Source of the DNA: Phaeobacter sp. A36a-5a | Lineage (GTDB): Bacteria; Pseudomonadota; Alphaproteobacteria; Rhodobacterales; Rhodobacteraceae | Reading direction: 5' to 3' | Assembly: GCF_037911135.1 (NCBI RefSeq) | Contig: NZ_JBBLYU010000001.1 | Location: 2,108,001-2,172,000, forward strand | Length of the DNA: 64,000 nucleotides | Shown here: piece by piece, positions 1-8,784 of the stretch | How the letters are laid out: each line of letters starts with the position of its first letter | Numbering within the stretch: position 1 is the first letter of the stretch | The notes under the pieces: model-generated | What the model was told of the DNA's origin: nothing | Databases searched by the model: none | What the model saw: the letters and a program-made list of their open reading frames with translations, nothing else | Translations under genes and position numbers: made by a program

Positions 1-380
1 ATGGGTTTGCCCGCAAGGCGCTGGCCGAACGCACCGCCAGCATGGCGCTGGCTCAGGCGGGCTGCGAACGCATTGCCACCACGCCGCTGCCCTATGTTTA
101 TTCACTGCTGGTGTTTCGCACGACCTACCTCTATTGCCTGCTGCTGCCCTTTGCGCTGATCGACAGCGCGGGCTGGCTGACACCAATTTTCGTCGGCATT
201 GTCGCCTATGTCTTCTTCGGCCTTGCAGAGGTGACCGAGGAGCTATCTCATCCCTTTGGCGAAACGGTGAACGGCCTGCCGCTGGATGCCATCTGCCGGA
301 CCGTTGAACGCAGCCTGGCCCCAAAGCTGGGCGAGGAGGTACCGCCACCGCTGCAACCGATCGACTATTACCTCTCCTGA
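1..380 (+). CDS. Bestrophin-family (UPF0187) membrane protein, C-terminal part
   Basis: The gene enters from the left edge and its reading frame (third frame) runs to TGA at 378-380, so only the last ~126 residues are seen. Two hydrophobic segments (around the YSLLVFRTTYLYCLLLPFAL and WLTPIFVGIVAYVFFGLAEV stretches) are followed by EELSHPFG and NGLPLDAICRTVE, which match the conserved C-terminal pattern of bacterial bestrophins, chloride/anion channels of the inner membrane. The protein ends ~55 residues after the last membrane segment, as is normal for short bacterial members. Start and N-terminal helices are outside the window. Confidence 0.75.
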   Translation, partial: GFARKALAERTASMALAQAGCERIATTPLPYVYSLLVFRTTYLYCLLLPFALIDSAGWLTPIFVGIVAYVFFGLAEVTEELSHPFGETVNGLPLDAICRTVERSLAPKLGEEVPPPLQPIDYYLS

Positions 381-526
381 CACCCCGACAGGATCAGCAT
401 GCCGGCTGGCAAGCACCTGTTTTCACGCTGCCTTCACTCCGCTAAGATCCTTGTAACAGCGACCGCCCCCGCTCCCGAAGGCTCAGCCCTGCCGCGCAGC
501 TGCGGTCGCCGCGACAGGCAGGACAT

Positions 527-1216
527 ATGCAGGAACAGCAGGACCAGATGACGGCCAATAGCCAGCAGCCCCGCCCCGGCCTCGACGTCGGCACAGCGCC
601 CATGGGCGATCCCGGCGCCGAGACGCTCGACCAGCTCTTTGCCACCCGTGACCTGATGCAGCTCGCCTATGATTTCCTGCCGGTGGGGATCGTTGTCACC
701 GAAAACCGGGTCCTGCGCGACTGCAACCGGCGGTTCTGCGAGATGTTCGGCTACACCCGGCTGGACCTGCTCGATCAGCTCTTTGCCTTTCTCTACCCAT
801 CGCAGGAAGAATTTCTCAACCTGCGCAACCGGGGAAATGAGACTTTGGGAGCCGGCGCGCCCTATTGGGACGAACGGGTGATGCGGCGCAAGGACGGCAG
901 CCTGTTCTGGGTCCGGGTCCGTGGCCATAGCTTCACACCGCAGGAGCCGCTGGCACGCGCGGTCTGGAGCTTTGCCGATCTGTCCCGATCCCGGCCCTAT
1001 CAGCCCCTGACCCGGCGCGAACGCGAGGTCTATTCGCTGCTGTGCGAAGGCAAGACCAGCAAGGAAATCGCCCGAAGTCTGGAGCTGAGCTACCGCACCG
1101 TCGAGGTTCATCGCGCCCGGCTGTTGAAGAAGGTCGGCGCCAGCAATACCGCCGCGCTTTTCTCCTCTCTGGGTGACATCGACGGCGCCCATGTGGTGGG
1201 CACGCCCAGCCCGTGA
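527..1216 (+). CDS. PAS domain-containing LuxR-family transcriptional regulator
   Basis: A 229-residue protein. Residues ~42-155 form a PAS domain (DFLPVGIVVTENRVLRDCN, then FGYTR and the DGSLFWVRVRG strand typical of PAS), followed by a LuxR/GerE helix-turn-helix at ~163-222 (LTRREREVYSLLCEGKTSKE, then SYRTVEVHRARLLKKVG). There is no phospho-acceptor receiver domain, so the PAS domain is presumably the direct sensor of a small molecule, redox state or light; no flavin-binding cysteine motif of LOV domains (NCRFL) is seen. ATG start is preceded by a CAGGCAGGACAT stretch serving as a weak ribosome site. It stands alone between the bestrophin gene and a convergent gene, so targets cannot be told from context. 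Confidence 0.85.
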   Translation: MQEQQDQMTANSQQPRPGLDVGTAPMGDPGAETLDQLFATRDLMQLAYDFLPVGIVVTENRVLRDCNRRFCEMFGYTRLDLLDQLFAFLYPSQEEFLNLRNRGNETLGAGAPYWDERVMRRKDGSLFWVRVRGHSFTPQEPLARAVWSFADLSRSRPYQPLTRREREVYSLLCEGKTSKEIARSLELSYRTVEVHRARLLKKVGASNTAALFSSLGDIDGAHVVGTPSP

Positions 1217-1307
1217 CCGCGTGAAATGCGCTCGCAATCGCGCCGGGGCCCGCAAGATCCAACCGCTGTCACGGGCTGGGTGTGGGTTGCTCCACCATAG
1301 CCCTCCC

Positions 1308-1358
1308 CGGTTTCGGTTCCGGTTCAGGTTCCGGTTCCGGTTCCGGTTCCGGTTCCGG
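1308..1358. repeat. Hexanucleotide tandem repeat, CGGTTC x 8
   Basis: Eight consecutive 6-bp units cover 1308-1355: the first is CGGTTT, the fourth is AGGTTC and the other six are exact CGGTTC, followed by a partial CGG. It lies in the 322-bp gene-free gap (1217-1538) between the convergent LuxR and DUF1217 genes. In translation it gives only Gly-Ser or Arg-Phe dipeptide runs, so it is not part of a credible gene. The remainder of the gap holds no recognisable gene or strong terminator. Such short tandem arrays are prone to copy-number change. Confidence 0.9.
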
Positions 1359-1538
1359 CAAAGATCGCGCCTCATGCTGCCGAAGTCGATCACGGGGCCG
1401 AGCGTCGGCACAGATTCCGCAGGCGGGGCCGATCAGATCAGCCCGCGTCCCTGATCGTACCGGGTAAGGCGCCAATGTCACGAAGGGTGACCGCAGGGGC
1501 CGACGCTGGCCCGGCACCTTTGTCGCAATGCCCGCGCG

Positions 1539-3314
1539 CTATCGGAACAGCGTGAAGACCGGATCGCTGAAGCCGCTCGACGCCAGATCACTGTTCAGCC
1601 CGCTCAGCAGCAGGAAGCGGTTTCTGAACTCGTCCAGCTTGTCAGGCTTCAGAAGATCCGCCGGATGGCTGGTGCCAAAAGACGACTGCGCACGTTCTTT
1701 CATTTCATCAACCTGGCGATCCACGTTCAGCTGGCCAAAGCTGGATGGCAGGCCCAATGCCGTCTCAAACACCGCTTTCAGCGGCGGTGAGCCGATGATG
1801 CCGAACCAATGGGCATCTTCGCTGCCACCGGCATCCGCGATCGCTTGCAGCTCGCGCTCCAAGGCAAGGGCAAGACGCATGTTCGGGTCACTCTCCCCGA
1901 TGGCGGCCTCAAAATTCCGATCATTGTATAGACCCGCGATCTCCTCAGCGAAACCAGCGGGATAGGTGCGGTCATTGGTACCGGGGTTAAAAGCAAAGGC
2001 ATGCGCCATGGCCTTCAGATTCGGATCCCGGTGCAGGTTTGCATAAGAAATTTCGGAGGACAGATCCGATTCAAAAGCCCTGATCATCACGTCAAAATCA
2101 AGTTCCCGCTCACTGATGTTGAACACATCCAGCCCCGCCTCAAAGGCATCGAAATCAAATACGAACCGCCGTGGCAGCTCATAGTTCTCCAATTTGCCGT
2201 CGACCTCATCGGCCAGCACCTTCATCCGGCTTGGCGCGGTGGGCCATTCGTTCTGAAACGCCTCGGCAAAATTATAGAACGCAAGATTTCCGGGCTGATT
2301 CACAAAAGAGCTTGGGTCCGAGAGATCGGACTCCAGCACATCACGCAGATAATCCTCGCCTGGGTTGCTCAGGTAGAACTGCTCCAGCGCATCCGCGAGC
2401 AGTTCAGGCTGAGACAGCAGCTCGTCGGGGCTGGTGAAACTGTTAATATCGGGGATCCCGAAACCAAAGGCGCGCGACATCGCCAGATAGCGCGGGTCCT
2501 CCTGCTGGTTGACGGGCGATTCCGGATCATAGGGGTTTGATTCCAGCATCCGCTTGAGGAAGATCGAGTTGGTATATTCCAGATCGAAACTGTCCACGAC
2601 TGCCTTCAGCAGATCCTCATTGGCCAGCAGCTCATCCGCATTGGCCGGACCATTGCCATCGTTCACGGCGAGGAATTCGCCCACCAGCGCCTCCATGCTG
2701 GTGCTGTAATCCGGCGGCCGGTTGAATTCGAACGCCTTGGCAAAATCCGCCAGTTTCGTATCGCTCAGCCGGTTCACAAAAGAGTTCGGATCGGTGGTAT
2801 CGGATTCCAGGACCCGCATCAGAAAGAACTCGTTACCGGCGTATTTCTTCAGGCCAAAGTCATCCAGAGCCTGATTGAGCAGGGTCTGGTTCGACAGTAG
2901 ATCCTCCGGGCTGGCGACAGTCACATAGGGTTTTTCTATGCTTGTGCTCGGCAGCTGCGGGCCGCTCTCACTGCCAAAGCCAAAGGTCTGCGCAAGACCA
3001 AGATAGCGGCTGTCGTTCAGCCGGTTGGCAAAAGAGGTGGGCTCAGACAGATCTGATTCCAGCACCTTCTTGATGAAGGCGCGGTTGTTGATGTCCTCTT
3101 CCAGACCAAAGGCGCCCAGGGCAACCTTCAGCACATTATAGTCGCCGAGCAGCTGATCGGCAGTCTGGATATTGTCGATTTTCCGCGTGAAGTCCTGCAC
3201 CGCGCGATCAATGATCGGCGATTTTTCAAAAATCTCCTGCTGCTGGGCGCGGGTTCGGTCCAGAAAATTCCATCCGGCGATACCGGTTCCCAGCACATAG
3301 GGTGAAAAGGTCAC
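1539..3314 (-). CDS. DUF1217 multi-repeat protein
   Basis: The protein is 591 residues when started at the GTG at 3314, which has AGGAGA (3322-3327, read on the minus strand) 7-8 nt upstream; a TTG seven codons earlier has no such site. It is built from about five copies of a unit recognisable by an LESD-type motif at residues ~85, 169, 257 (LESN), 327 and 414, each followed by a D/E-P-x-S-F-x-N-R/Q stretch and an aromatic-rich FAxAFxF segment. This is the DUF1217 repeat of Rhodobacterales and Rhizobiales, whose genes often lie near flagellar genes, though no flagellar gene is in this window. No signal peptide or membrane segment is visible; the function is unknown. Confidence 0.8.
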   Translation of the reverse strand: MTFSPYVLGTGIAGWNFLDRTRAQQQEIFEKSPIIDRAVQDFTRKIDNIQTADQLLGDYNVLKVALGAFGLEEDINNRAFIKKVLESDLSEPTSFANRLNDSRYLGLAQTFGFGSESGPQLPSTSIEKPYVTVASPEDLLSNQTLLNQALDDFGLKKYAGNEFFLMRVLESDTTDPNSFVNRLSDTKLADFAKAFEFNRPPDYSTSMEALVGEFLAVNDGNGPANADELLANEDLLKAVVDSFDLEYTNSIFLKRMLESNPYDPESPVNQQEDPRYLAMSRAFGFGIPDINSFTSPDELLSQPELLADALEQFYLSNPGEDYLRDVLESDLSDPSSFVNQPGNLAFYNFAEAFQNEWPTAPSRMKVLADEVDGKLENYELPRRFVFDFDAFEAGLDVFNISERELDFDVMIRAFESDLSSEISYANLHRDPNLKAMAHAFAFNPGTNDRTYPAGFAEEIAGLYNDRNFEAAIGESDPNMRLALALERELQAIADAGGSEDAHWFGIIGSPPLKAVFETALGLPSSFGQLNVDRQVDEMKERAQSSFGTSHPADLLKPDKLDEFRNRFLLLSGLNSDLASSGFSDPVFTLFR

Positions 3315-3505
3315 GCGCCTGTCTCCTGCTTGCAAACGGGTTCCGCCACCGGCTGCGACAGCGCAATCCGGGGGGTGTCTTTATCAAGAGAATACGCGCA
3401 AAGTGGTGAACAAATCTGCAACGCAGGGGCGCACTGCGGCAACAGCCGGCAAGAAAATAAACCCAACTTTACCGAAGCGGCGCCGAGCATCTGCCGCCTG
3501 CCCGC

Positions 3506-4374
3506 TCAGTCGGCCTGAACCGGCCCCTCGCACCGCAGCGCCGCCGCCAGACCCGTCGCAGGCGAATATGCACCAATTTCCCGGCTGATCACGCGACCTG
3601 CCACAAGGGTGCTGACCATGATCCGGCTCCATCCGGCGTCCACAGTCAGCAGCTGCGGGCCATCACCGCAGTCCCGCAGCCCCGACGTGATGAAACCCTC
3701 CCCGATGCGATGGTTCGTCAGCCCGGACCGCTGTGCGACGTGATGCAGCGCACCGTCGCGATAGCGCCAGATCCGTAGGGTTTTCGCCAGATGAGGACGG
3801 TCGATATAGGCGATCTCGATATGGCCGTCGCCATCCAGATCAGCCGCCGCGATCGGGGCCAGCCAGCGAAATCTCGTGCCGATATGCGGCGTCGCTGCCA
3901 TCTTGCGCAGCGCCCCGTCATGCAGACCGTAGATCGCCAGCTGCGCGCCCCTGACCGGATCGCTTTCGACCACCACCACCTCCGGCAGCGCATCGCCCGT
4001 CACATCCCAGAGCCGTGGCGCCAGGTCCTCGAAGACCGCGCCAGCGACAGGCAGGGCCACACGATGGCCGGTGCCTCTGCTGTCCTGCACCACCAGGGCC
4101 GAATACTCGATGTGATCGCCCAGCACCCCATGCGGATAATGCGCGGTGGGTGCGGCGAATTCAGCACTCGTCAGCCGGAGCGGATCCTGCGCCGCCGCAG
4201 CCGAAACCATTGCGGACAGCAGCCCGCCTGCACAGATCGCCCGCGCCAATACGCCAGGAATGGCAGGGCCCGCCCCGGACCCCGCCCGCCACGGGCGCAG
4301 CGCCTGACCTGCGCGGCGTCGAGACAGGGGCCAGGCGCGCCACAGATGACGCCGCGCCTGCGGCCCCAGCCGCA

Positions 4375-4375
<1 letters not shown>
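3506..4375 (-). CDS. Secreted FG-GAP/VCBS repeat-like protein
   Basis: A 289-residue protein whose ATG overlaps the stop of the upstream ferredoxin gene by one base (TGATG), so translation is probably coupled. After an unusually long arginine-rich N-terminus there is a hydrophobic, Ala-rich signal segment (residues ~43-62, ending SAAAAQ). The body contains beta-propeller-type calcium-loop motifs: DVTGDALPEVVVVESD and AADLDGDGHIEIAYID, characteristic of FG-GAP/VCBS repeats. It is likely periplasmic or exported. The real start may be an internal codon nearer the signal peptide. Role unknown; pairing with a ferredoxin is not an obvious functional partnership. Confidence 0.7.
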
Positions 4376-5031
<656 letters not shown>

Positions 5032-5607
5032 ATGTCTGACCTCTTGCGCCCGCACGGGCCCTGGCTGGGGCAGGCCTTTTTGCGGCATATCTGCCGAGGC
5101 ACAGTCCTGCCGGCCACGGCGGGGCTGGTGGTGCTGATTGCGGCCTGTACCGCGCCACAGACCGGTGGCAGCAGCCTGCAGGTGTCGCGCAATGCTCCCG
5201 CCGCCCCGCCCGGCGCTGCCCCCGGCAGCTGCTGGGGCACCCATACCACACCCGCCGTGATCGAAACCGTGACCGTGCAGGTGATGACCCGACCTGCCAG
5301 AACCGCCGCCGACGGGCAGGTGCTGGAACCGGCGCGGTTTCGCCGCGAGACCCGACAGGACATCGTGCGCCCGCGCCGCGAAAGCTGGTTTGAAACCCCC
5401 TGCCCGGTGGATATGACGCCGCAATTCGTCGGCTCGGTCCAGCGCGCCCTGGCGGTGCGTGGCCTCTACCAAGGCCAGATCACCGGCATCCTGGATCGCG
5501 ACACCCGCGCCGCCGTGCGCAAATTTCAGGAACGCGACGGGTTTGACAATGACCAGCTGTCACTGGTCAGCGCCCGCAGACTGGGGTTGGTAGCCGTTGA
5601 GAACTGA
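5032..5607 (+). CDS. Putative lipoprotein with peptidoglycan-binding domain
   Basis: A 191-residue protein. The chosen ATG is followed by a ~25-residue N-region, then a hydrophobic stretch (GLVVLIAAC) ending in a lipobox-like I-A-A-C at about residue 39, so it is probably lipidated and anchored at the envelope; the long N-region is unusual, and the true start may differ. Residues ~128-190 form a PG_binding_1 domain (FVGSVQRALAVRGLYQGQIT, then GILDRDTRAAVRKFQ), which binds peptidoglycan without cleaving it. It is 39 bp upstream of the Crp/Fnr gene and could be cotranscribed with it. Confidence 0.75.
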   Translation: MSDLLRPHGPWLGQAFLRHICRGTVLPATAGLVVLIAACTAPQTGGSSLQVSRNAPAAPPGAAPGSCWGTHTTPAVIETVTVQVMTRPARTAADGQVLEPARFRRETRQDIVRPRRESWFETPCPVDMTPQFVGSVQRALAVRGLYQGQITGILDRDTRAAVRKFQERDGFDNDQLSLVSARRLGLVAVEN

Positions 5608-5646
5608 TCCCCGCCCCGCCCCGTCCCCTAGCACCGAAGGTCTGAC

Positions 5647-6399
5647 ATGAGCCCATCGCCAGCCACCGGTGCCCTGCACAGTTCGGGCAGCTCCTCCGGC
5701 AACAGCACCGGTCGCGCGGCCTCCTCGGCCCGCCGCAAATGGCTGTTGCCCGACCGCGGGTTCCTCTCTGGTGCCTCCGACCGGTTGCTGGAAATGCTTG
5801 ACAGCCAGGCCAGTGAAGTCCTCCTGCAGGCTGGCGAAGAACTGTTTGAACAGGGGGATGAGGGCGACGCGCTCTATGCCATCGTCAGTGGCGCGATTGA
5901 ATTCTCCACCCTGTCCTCTGCCGGGCGCAAACTGTCGCTGGACATCATGCGCCCCGGTGCCGTCTTCGGTGAGATCGCCCTGTTTGACCCCGGCCCCCGC
6001 ACCGCGACCGCAACCGCGCTGGAGCCCAGCCGCCTGCGCCGACTGCGCAGCGGCGACGTGCTCGCCAAGCTGCAACACCATCCCTCGCTCGCCGGAGATC
6101 TGCTGCGCCTCGCTGGTCAGCGGATGCGCTGGATGAACACGCAATACAGCGAACAGGTGTTTCTGCCGATGCCGGTGCGGCTGGCGCGCAAACTGCTGTA
6201 TCTCACCACCGAAGGCGGCGACGGGCGGTTGTCGCTGTCGCAGAGCGAGCTGGCTGAATTTGTCGGCGCCACCCGCGAGGCGGTGTCCAAAACCCTGTCG
6301 CAGTGGAAACGCAGCGATGTGATCGATATCAGCCGTGGCGGTCTTACCATCCGCGACCGGGCTGCGCTGCGGCTGCTGTCGGACCCCGACATCGGCTGA
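5647..6399 (+). CDS. Crp/Fnr-family transcriptional regulator
   Basis: A 250-residue regulator with an N-terminal cyclic-nucleotide-binding-like beta roll (residues ~45-155; AGEELFEQGDEGDALYAIVS, then PGAVFGEIALFDPGPRTATA) and a C-terminal winged helix (~190-245) whose recognition helix reads LAEFVGATREAVSKTL. The first 35 residues are Ser/Ala-rich and probably disordered. There is no N-terminal cysteine cluster of the FNR type, so it is not an oxygen-sensing Fe-S form; the E/R pair of the phosphate-binding cassette (GEIALFD...RTATA) is compatible with cyclic nucleotide binding, but that is inference. Confidence 0.88.
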   Translation: MSPSPATGALHSSGSSSGNSTGRAASSARRKWLLPDRGFLSGASDRLLEMLDSQASEVLLQAGEELFEQGDEGDALYAIVSGAIEFSTLSSAGRKLSLDIMRPGAVFGEIALFDPGPRTATATALEPSRLRRLRSGDVLAKLQHHPSLAGDLLRLAGQRMRWMNTQYSEQVFLPMPVRLARKLLYLTTEGGDGRLSLSQSELAEFVGATREAVSKTLSQWKRSDVIDISRGGLTIRDRAALRLLSDPDIG

Positions 6400-6740
6400 C
6401 AAAGCCGCAGGCTCGGATCTCCGCAGGCCCCGGATCCTCCCGCCGCACCTTTTCCCAAAGACTGCCCTCGCCAGCCGGGAAGCGCACCGCGCGAGATCGG
6501 CAATCGGATAAATCTTAATCCATTGTGAACTGGGTTACAGACCAGACCGCTCCGGGCAGGGCATGGTCACGACAGGTTGCCGTTATCCGTTCCATCCCAA
6601 CGGCATCCTGTCCCATCAAGAGCCATGTGTCACGGCACATGGCTCGACGGGACCCAGGGACATCCGCCGGGCGCAACCGGGGACCAATGCGCCATCTGGG
6701 GCGGCGGATATCTACGAACAGCTTGTTGGATCGAACAGAA

Positions 6741-6762
6741 GGTGCCTGGGGGGTGCCTGGGG
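6741..6762. repeat. Perfect 11-bp tandem duplication
   Basis: GGTGCCTGGGG occurs at 6741-6751 and immediately again at 6752-6762, inside the candidate structured RNA. Confidence 0.85.
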
Positions 6763-6861
6763 TTATTGGACCCATGTGCAGACGCCTCCCGTCGGCGTGA
6801 GTCCGTGACACGCCGGACCTGTGGGCCGGGGGCAATTTCGCCACCCTGTGATGATCCACGC

Positions 6862-6893
6862 AAAAGGGCCGAGCATCCCTGCCCGGCCCTTTT
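6862..6893 (+). terminator. Intrinsic terminator, probably bidirectional
   Basis: A perfect 10-bp stem AAAAGGGCCG (6862-6871) / CGGCCCTTTT (6884-6893) with a 12-nt loop; U-tract on either strand because the stem begins with A4 and ends with T4. It can end the candidate RNA from the left and degP transcription from the right. Confidence 0.8.
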
Positions 6894-6982
6894 GTTATTG
6901 TATCTGCTTGTTGTGGTATCTGCCTTACGCGCACGTCAGGTGCCTGTCTGCGGCCTGTCTGTGGCAGGTGACCGGTCAGATC

Positions 6983-7006
6983 GGGCCGCCCACCGACGGG
7001 CGGCCC
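6983..7006 (-). terminator. GC-rich hairpin just after degP
   Basis: GGGCCGCCC (6983-6991) pairs perfectly with GGGCGGCCC (6998-7006), starting 8 nt after the degP stop on the minus strand. No T-run follows, so alone it is more likely an mRNA 3'-end stabiliser or pause than a full terminator. Confidence 0.4.
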
Positions 7007-7014
7007 TTGACGGA

Positions 7015-8529
7015 TCACTCCGACAGGTTCAGCGCCACGAACCGCGGCTCACCGGCACGGCGCACCAGCAAGAGCAGCGACTTGCGACCGGCTTCCTTGG
7101 CTTCGTCGATACGCGCTTCCAGCTCACTGATCGAGGTCAGTTTCTGCTGGCCCGCCTCGGTGATCAGATCGCCGGCACGCATGCCTTTTTCCCAGGCTTC
7201 CGAACTTTCATCCACCGAGGTGATCACCAGACCATCCATGCCATCGGGCACGTTCAGCTCGCTGCGCTGCTCATCGCTCAGACGGCTGACGGTCAGACCC
7301 AGCAGCTGTTTCTCCGCCATATCCGGCGCGCTGTCATCACCAGCGGCAGGCGTGCTCTGGCGCTGCGCATCTTCGCGACGGCCAAGGGTCACCCGCAGGG
7401 TTTCGGTCTTGCCTTCGCGGAATACCCGCACCCGCACGGCTTTGCCGACTTCGGTATTGCCGACCTGACGCACCAGACCGCGGGTGTCCTTCACATCGAC
7501 CCCGTCAAAGGACAGGATGACATCACCCGCCAACAGGCCGGCCTCTTTCGCCGGGCCTTCCGGCACATCGGTCACCAGCGCGCCCTTGGCACTGTCCAGA
7601 CCCATTGCCTCGGCCACATCGGTGGTCACATCCTGGATGCGCACGCCCAGCCAGCCGCGGCGGGTTTCGCCGAACTCTTTCAGCTGGTTCACCACCTTGC
7701 TGACCACATTGGAAGCCATCGAGAAACCGATCCCAATCGAGCCGCCGTTGGGCGACAGGATCGCCGTGTTCACACCGACGACCTGACCATCCATGTTGAA
7801 CAGCGGTCCGCCGGAGTTGCCCCGGTTGATCGCCGCATCGGTCTGGATGTAGTCGTCATAAGACCCCGACAGCTCGCGGTTGCGCGCCGACACGATCCCG
7901 GCAGACAGCGAGAAGCCCTGCCCCAGCGGGTTGCCCATCGCGACAACCCAGTCGCCAACGCGGGCCAGATCGCTGTCGCCAAATTTGACAAAGGTCAGCG
8001 GCATCGGCGCATCGACCTTCAACAGCGCGATATCGGTGTTGGGATCAGTGCCGACCACCTTTGCGGGCAGCGGCTGCGACGGCTGGCCTTCACCGGGGAA
8101 GAATTCGATCTCGATCTCATCGGCTTCTTCGATCACGTGGTTGTTGGTGACGATATAGCCATCTTCAGAAATCACAAACCCCGATCCCAGCGCCGAAGAG
8201 CGGCGCGGACGGTCGCCCTGATCGCCGTTGCGGTCCTGGAACTCGCGAAAGAAATCCTCAAAAGGTGAGCCCTCGGGCACGATGCCCTGCGGACCGGTGC
8301 GTCCCTCAACAACAGTTGTCGTGGTGATATTCACCACCGCCCGGCTCACCTTGTCGGCCAGCGGGGCCAGGCTTTCAGGCCGGGCCTGGGCGATGGCCAC
8401 CTGCGCCAGCACCATCAGGGTGCTGATCATGGCCAGCCAGAGCAGGCGCCACTGCGTCGCCTGCCGCGCGGGGGCGCGGGCAAGGGCGCGGGCGCCGCTG
8501 ATTGTGTTGTTCTTTGCCTGTGGCTGCAC
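7015..8529 (-). CDS. degP: Do-family periplasmic serine protease (DegP/DegQ type)
   Basis: A 504-residue protease-chaperone of the periplasm. The GTG at 8529 is chosen because AAGGAG (8537-8542, minus strand) lies 7 nt upstream. A signal peptide (LWLAMISTLMVLAQVAIAQA, about residues 25-45) is followed by a trypsin-like domain with the triad His (VTNNHVI), Asp (NTDIALLKV) and Ser (RGNSGGPLF), then two PDZ domains (GWLGVRIQDV... and KQLLGLTVSRLSDEQRSELN...). It degrades misfolded envelope proteins. It lies downstream of hflK-hflC on the same strand, a conserved membrane quality-control grouping, but a terminator (8710-8742) suggests its own promoter in the 255-bp gap. Confidence 0.95.
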   Translation of the reverse strand: MQPQAKNNTISGARALARAPARQATQWRLLWLAMISTLMVLAQVAIAQARPESLAPLADKVSRAVVNITTTTVVEGRTGPQGIVPEGSPFEDFFREFQDRNGDQGDRPRRSSALGSGFVISEDGYIVTNNHVIEEADEIEIEFFPGEGQPSQPLPAKVVGTDPNTDIALLKVDAPMPLTFVKFGDSDLARVGDWVVAMGNPLGQGFSLSAGIVSARNRELSGSYDDYIQTDAAINRGNSGGPLFNMDGQVVGVNTAILSPNGGSIGIGFSMASNVVSKVVNQLKEFGETRRGWLGVRIQDVTTDVAEAMGLDSAKGALVTDVPEGPAKEAGLLAGDVILSFDGVDVKDTRGLVRQVGNTEVGKAVRVRVFREGKTETLRVTLGRREDAQRQSTPAAGDDSAPDMAEKQLLGLTVSRLSDEQRSELNVPDGMDGLVITSVDESSEAWEKGMRAGDLITEAGQQKLTSISELEARIDEAKEAGRKSLLLLVRRAGEPRFVALNLSE

Positions 8530-8709
8530 GAAACTACTCCTTAGTTGTCGCCATATTCCATATCCAGCGGCGGGCCTGGGCGGGTGGGCGCCTCTGGATC
8601 CGCTGCGGGTCATGGGCGTTAATGTAGTCTTTCCAAGAACCGTCACAACGAATGTTGCACGTATTCAATTCGAAGTGAAACCCGGTGAGCTGCCGCCGGG
8701 GAAGCTTTT

Positions 8710-8742
8710 ACAGAAAAGGGGCCAGCCTCACGGCCAGCCCCT
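8710..8742 (-). terminator. Intrinsic terminator after hflC
   Basis: On the minus strand an 11-bp stem (forward arms AGGGGCCAGCC at 8717-8727 and GGCCAGCCCCT at 8732-8742, two G-U pairs on the minus-strand RNA) is followed by a short T-run (forward AAAA at 8714-8717). It lies 43 nt downstream of the hflC stop codon. Confidence 0.75.
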
Positions 8743-8784
8743 GTTTGATGTCTCGTCAATCCACGCAAAGCTTCTGCGGGCCGA

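Larger units (their letters stand above)
6530..6893 (+). ncRNA. Candidate structured RNA ending in an intrinsic terminator
   Basis: No credible protein gene lies between the Crp/Fnr gene and degP (615 bp), yet a run of stable stems does: GACAGG/CCTGTC enclosing GCCGTT/AACGGC (6571-6612); a perfect 10-bp stem GAGCCATGTG/CACATGGCTC (6620-6645); ATCCGCC/GGCGGAT enclosing GGCGCA/TGCGCC (6662-6709); and GGCGTG/CACGCC (6794-6814). The series ends with the terminator at 6862-6893. The sequence lacks the conserved boxes I know for RNase P RNA, tmRNA tag region or SRP RNA; 6S RNA cannot be excluded because its alphaproteobacterial form is poorly conserved. Strand is inferred from the terminator, which is nearly symmetrical; the 5' end is not defined. 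Confidence 0.45.

Noticed and set aside
6577-8268. Long plus-strand open frame opposite degP and over the RNA candidate
   Set aside because: Composition is that of an antisense shadow, and the DegP motifs on the other strand are intact.
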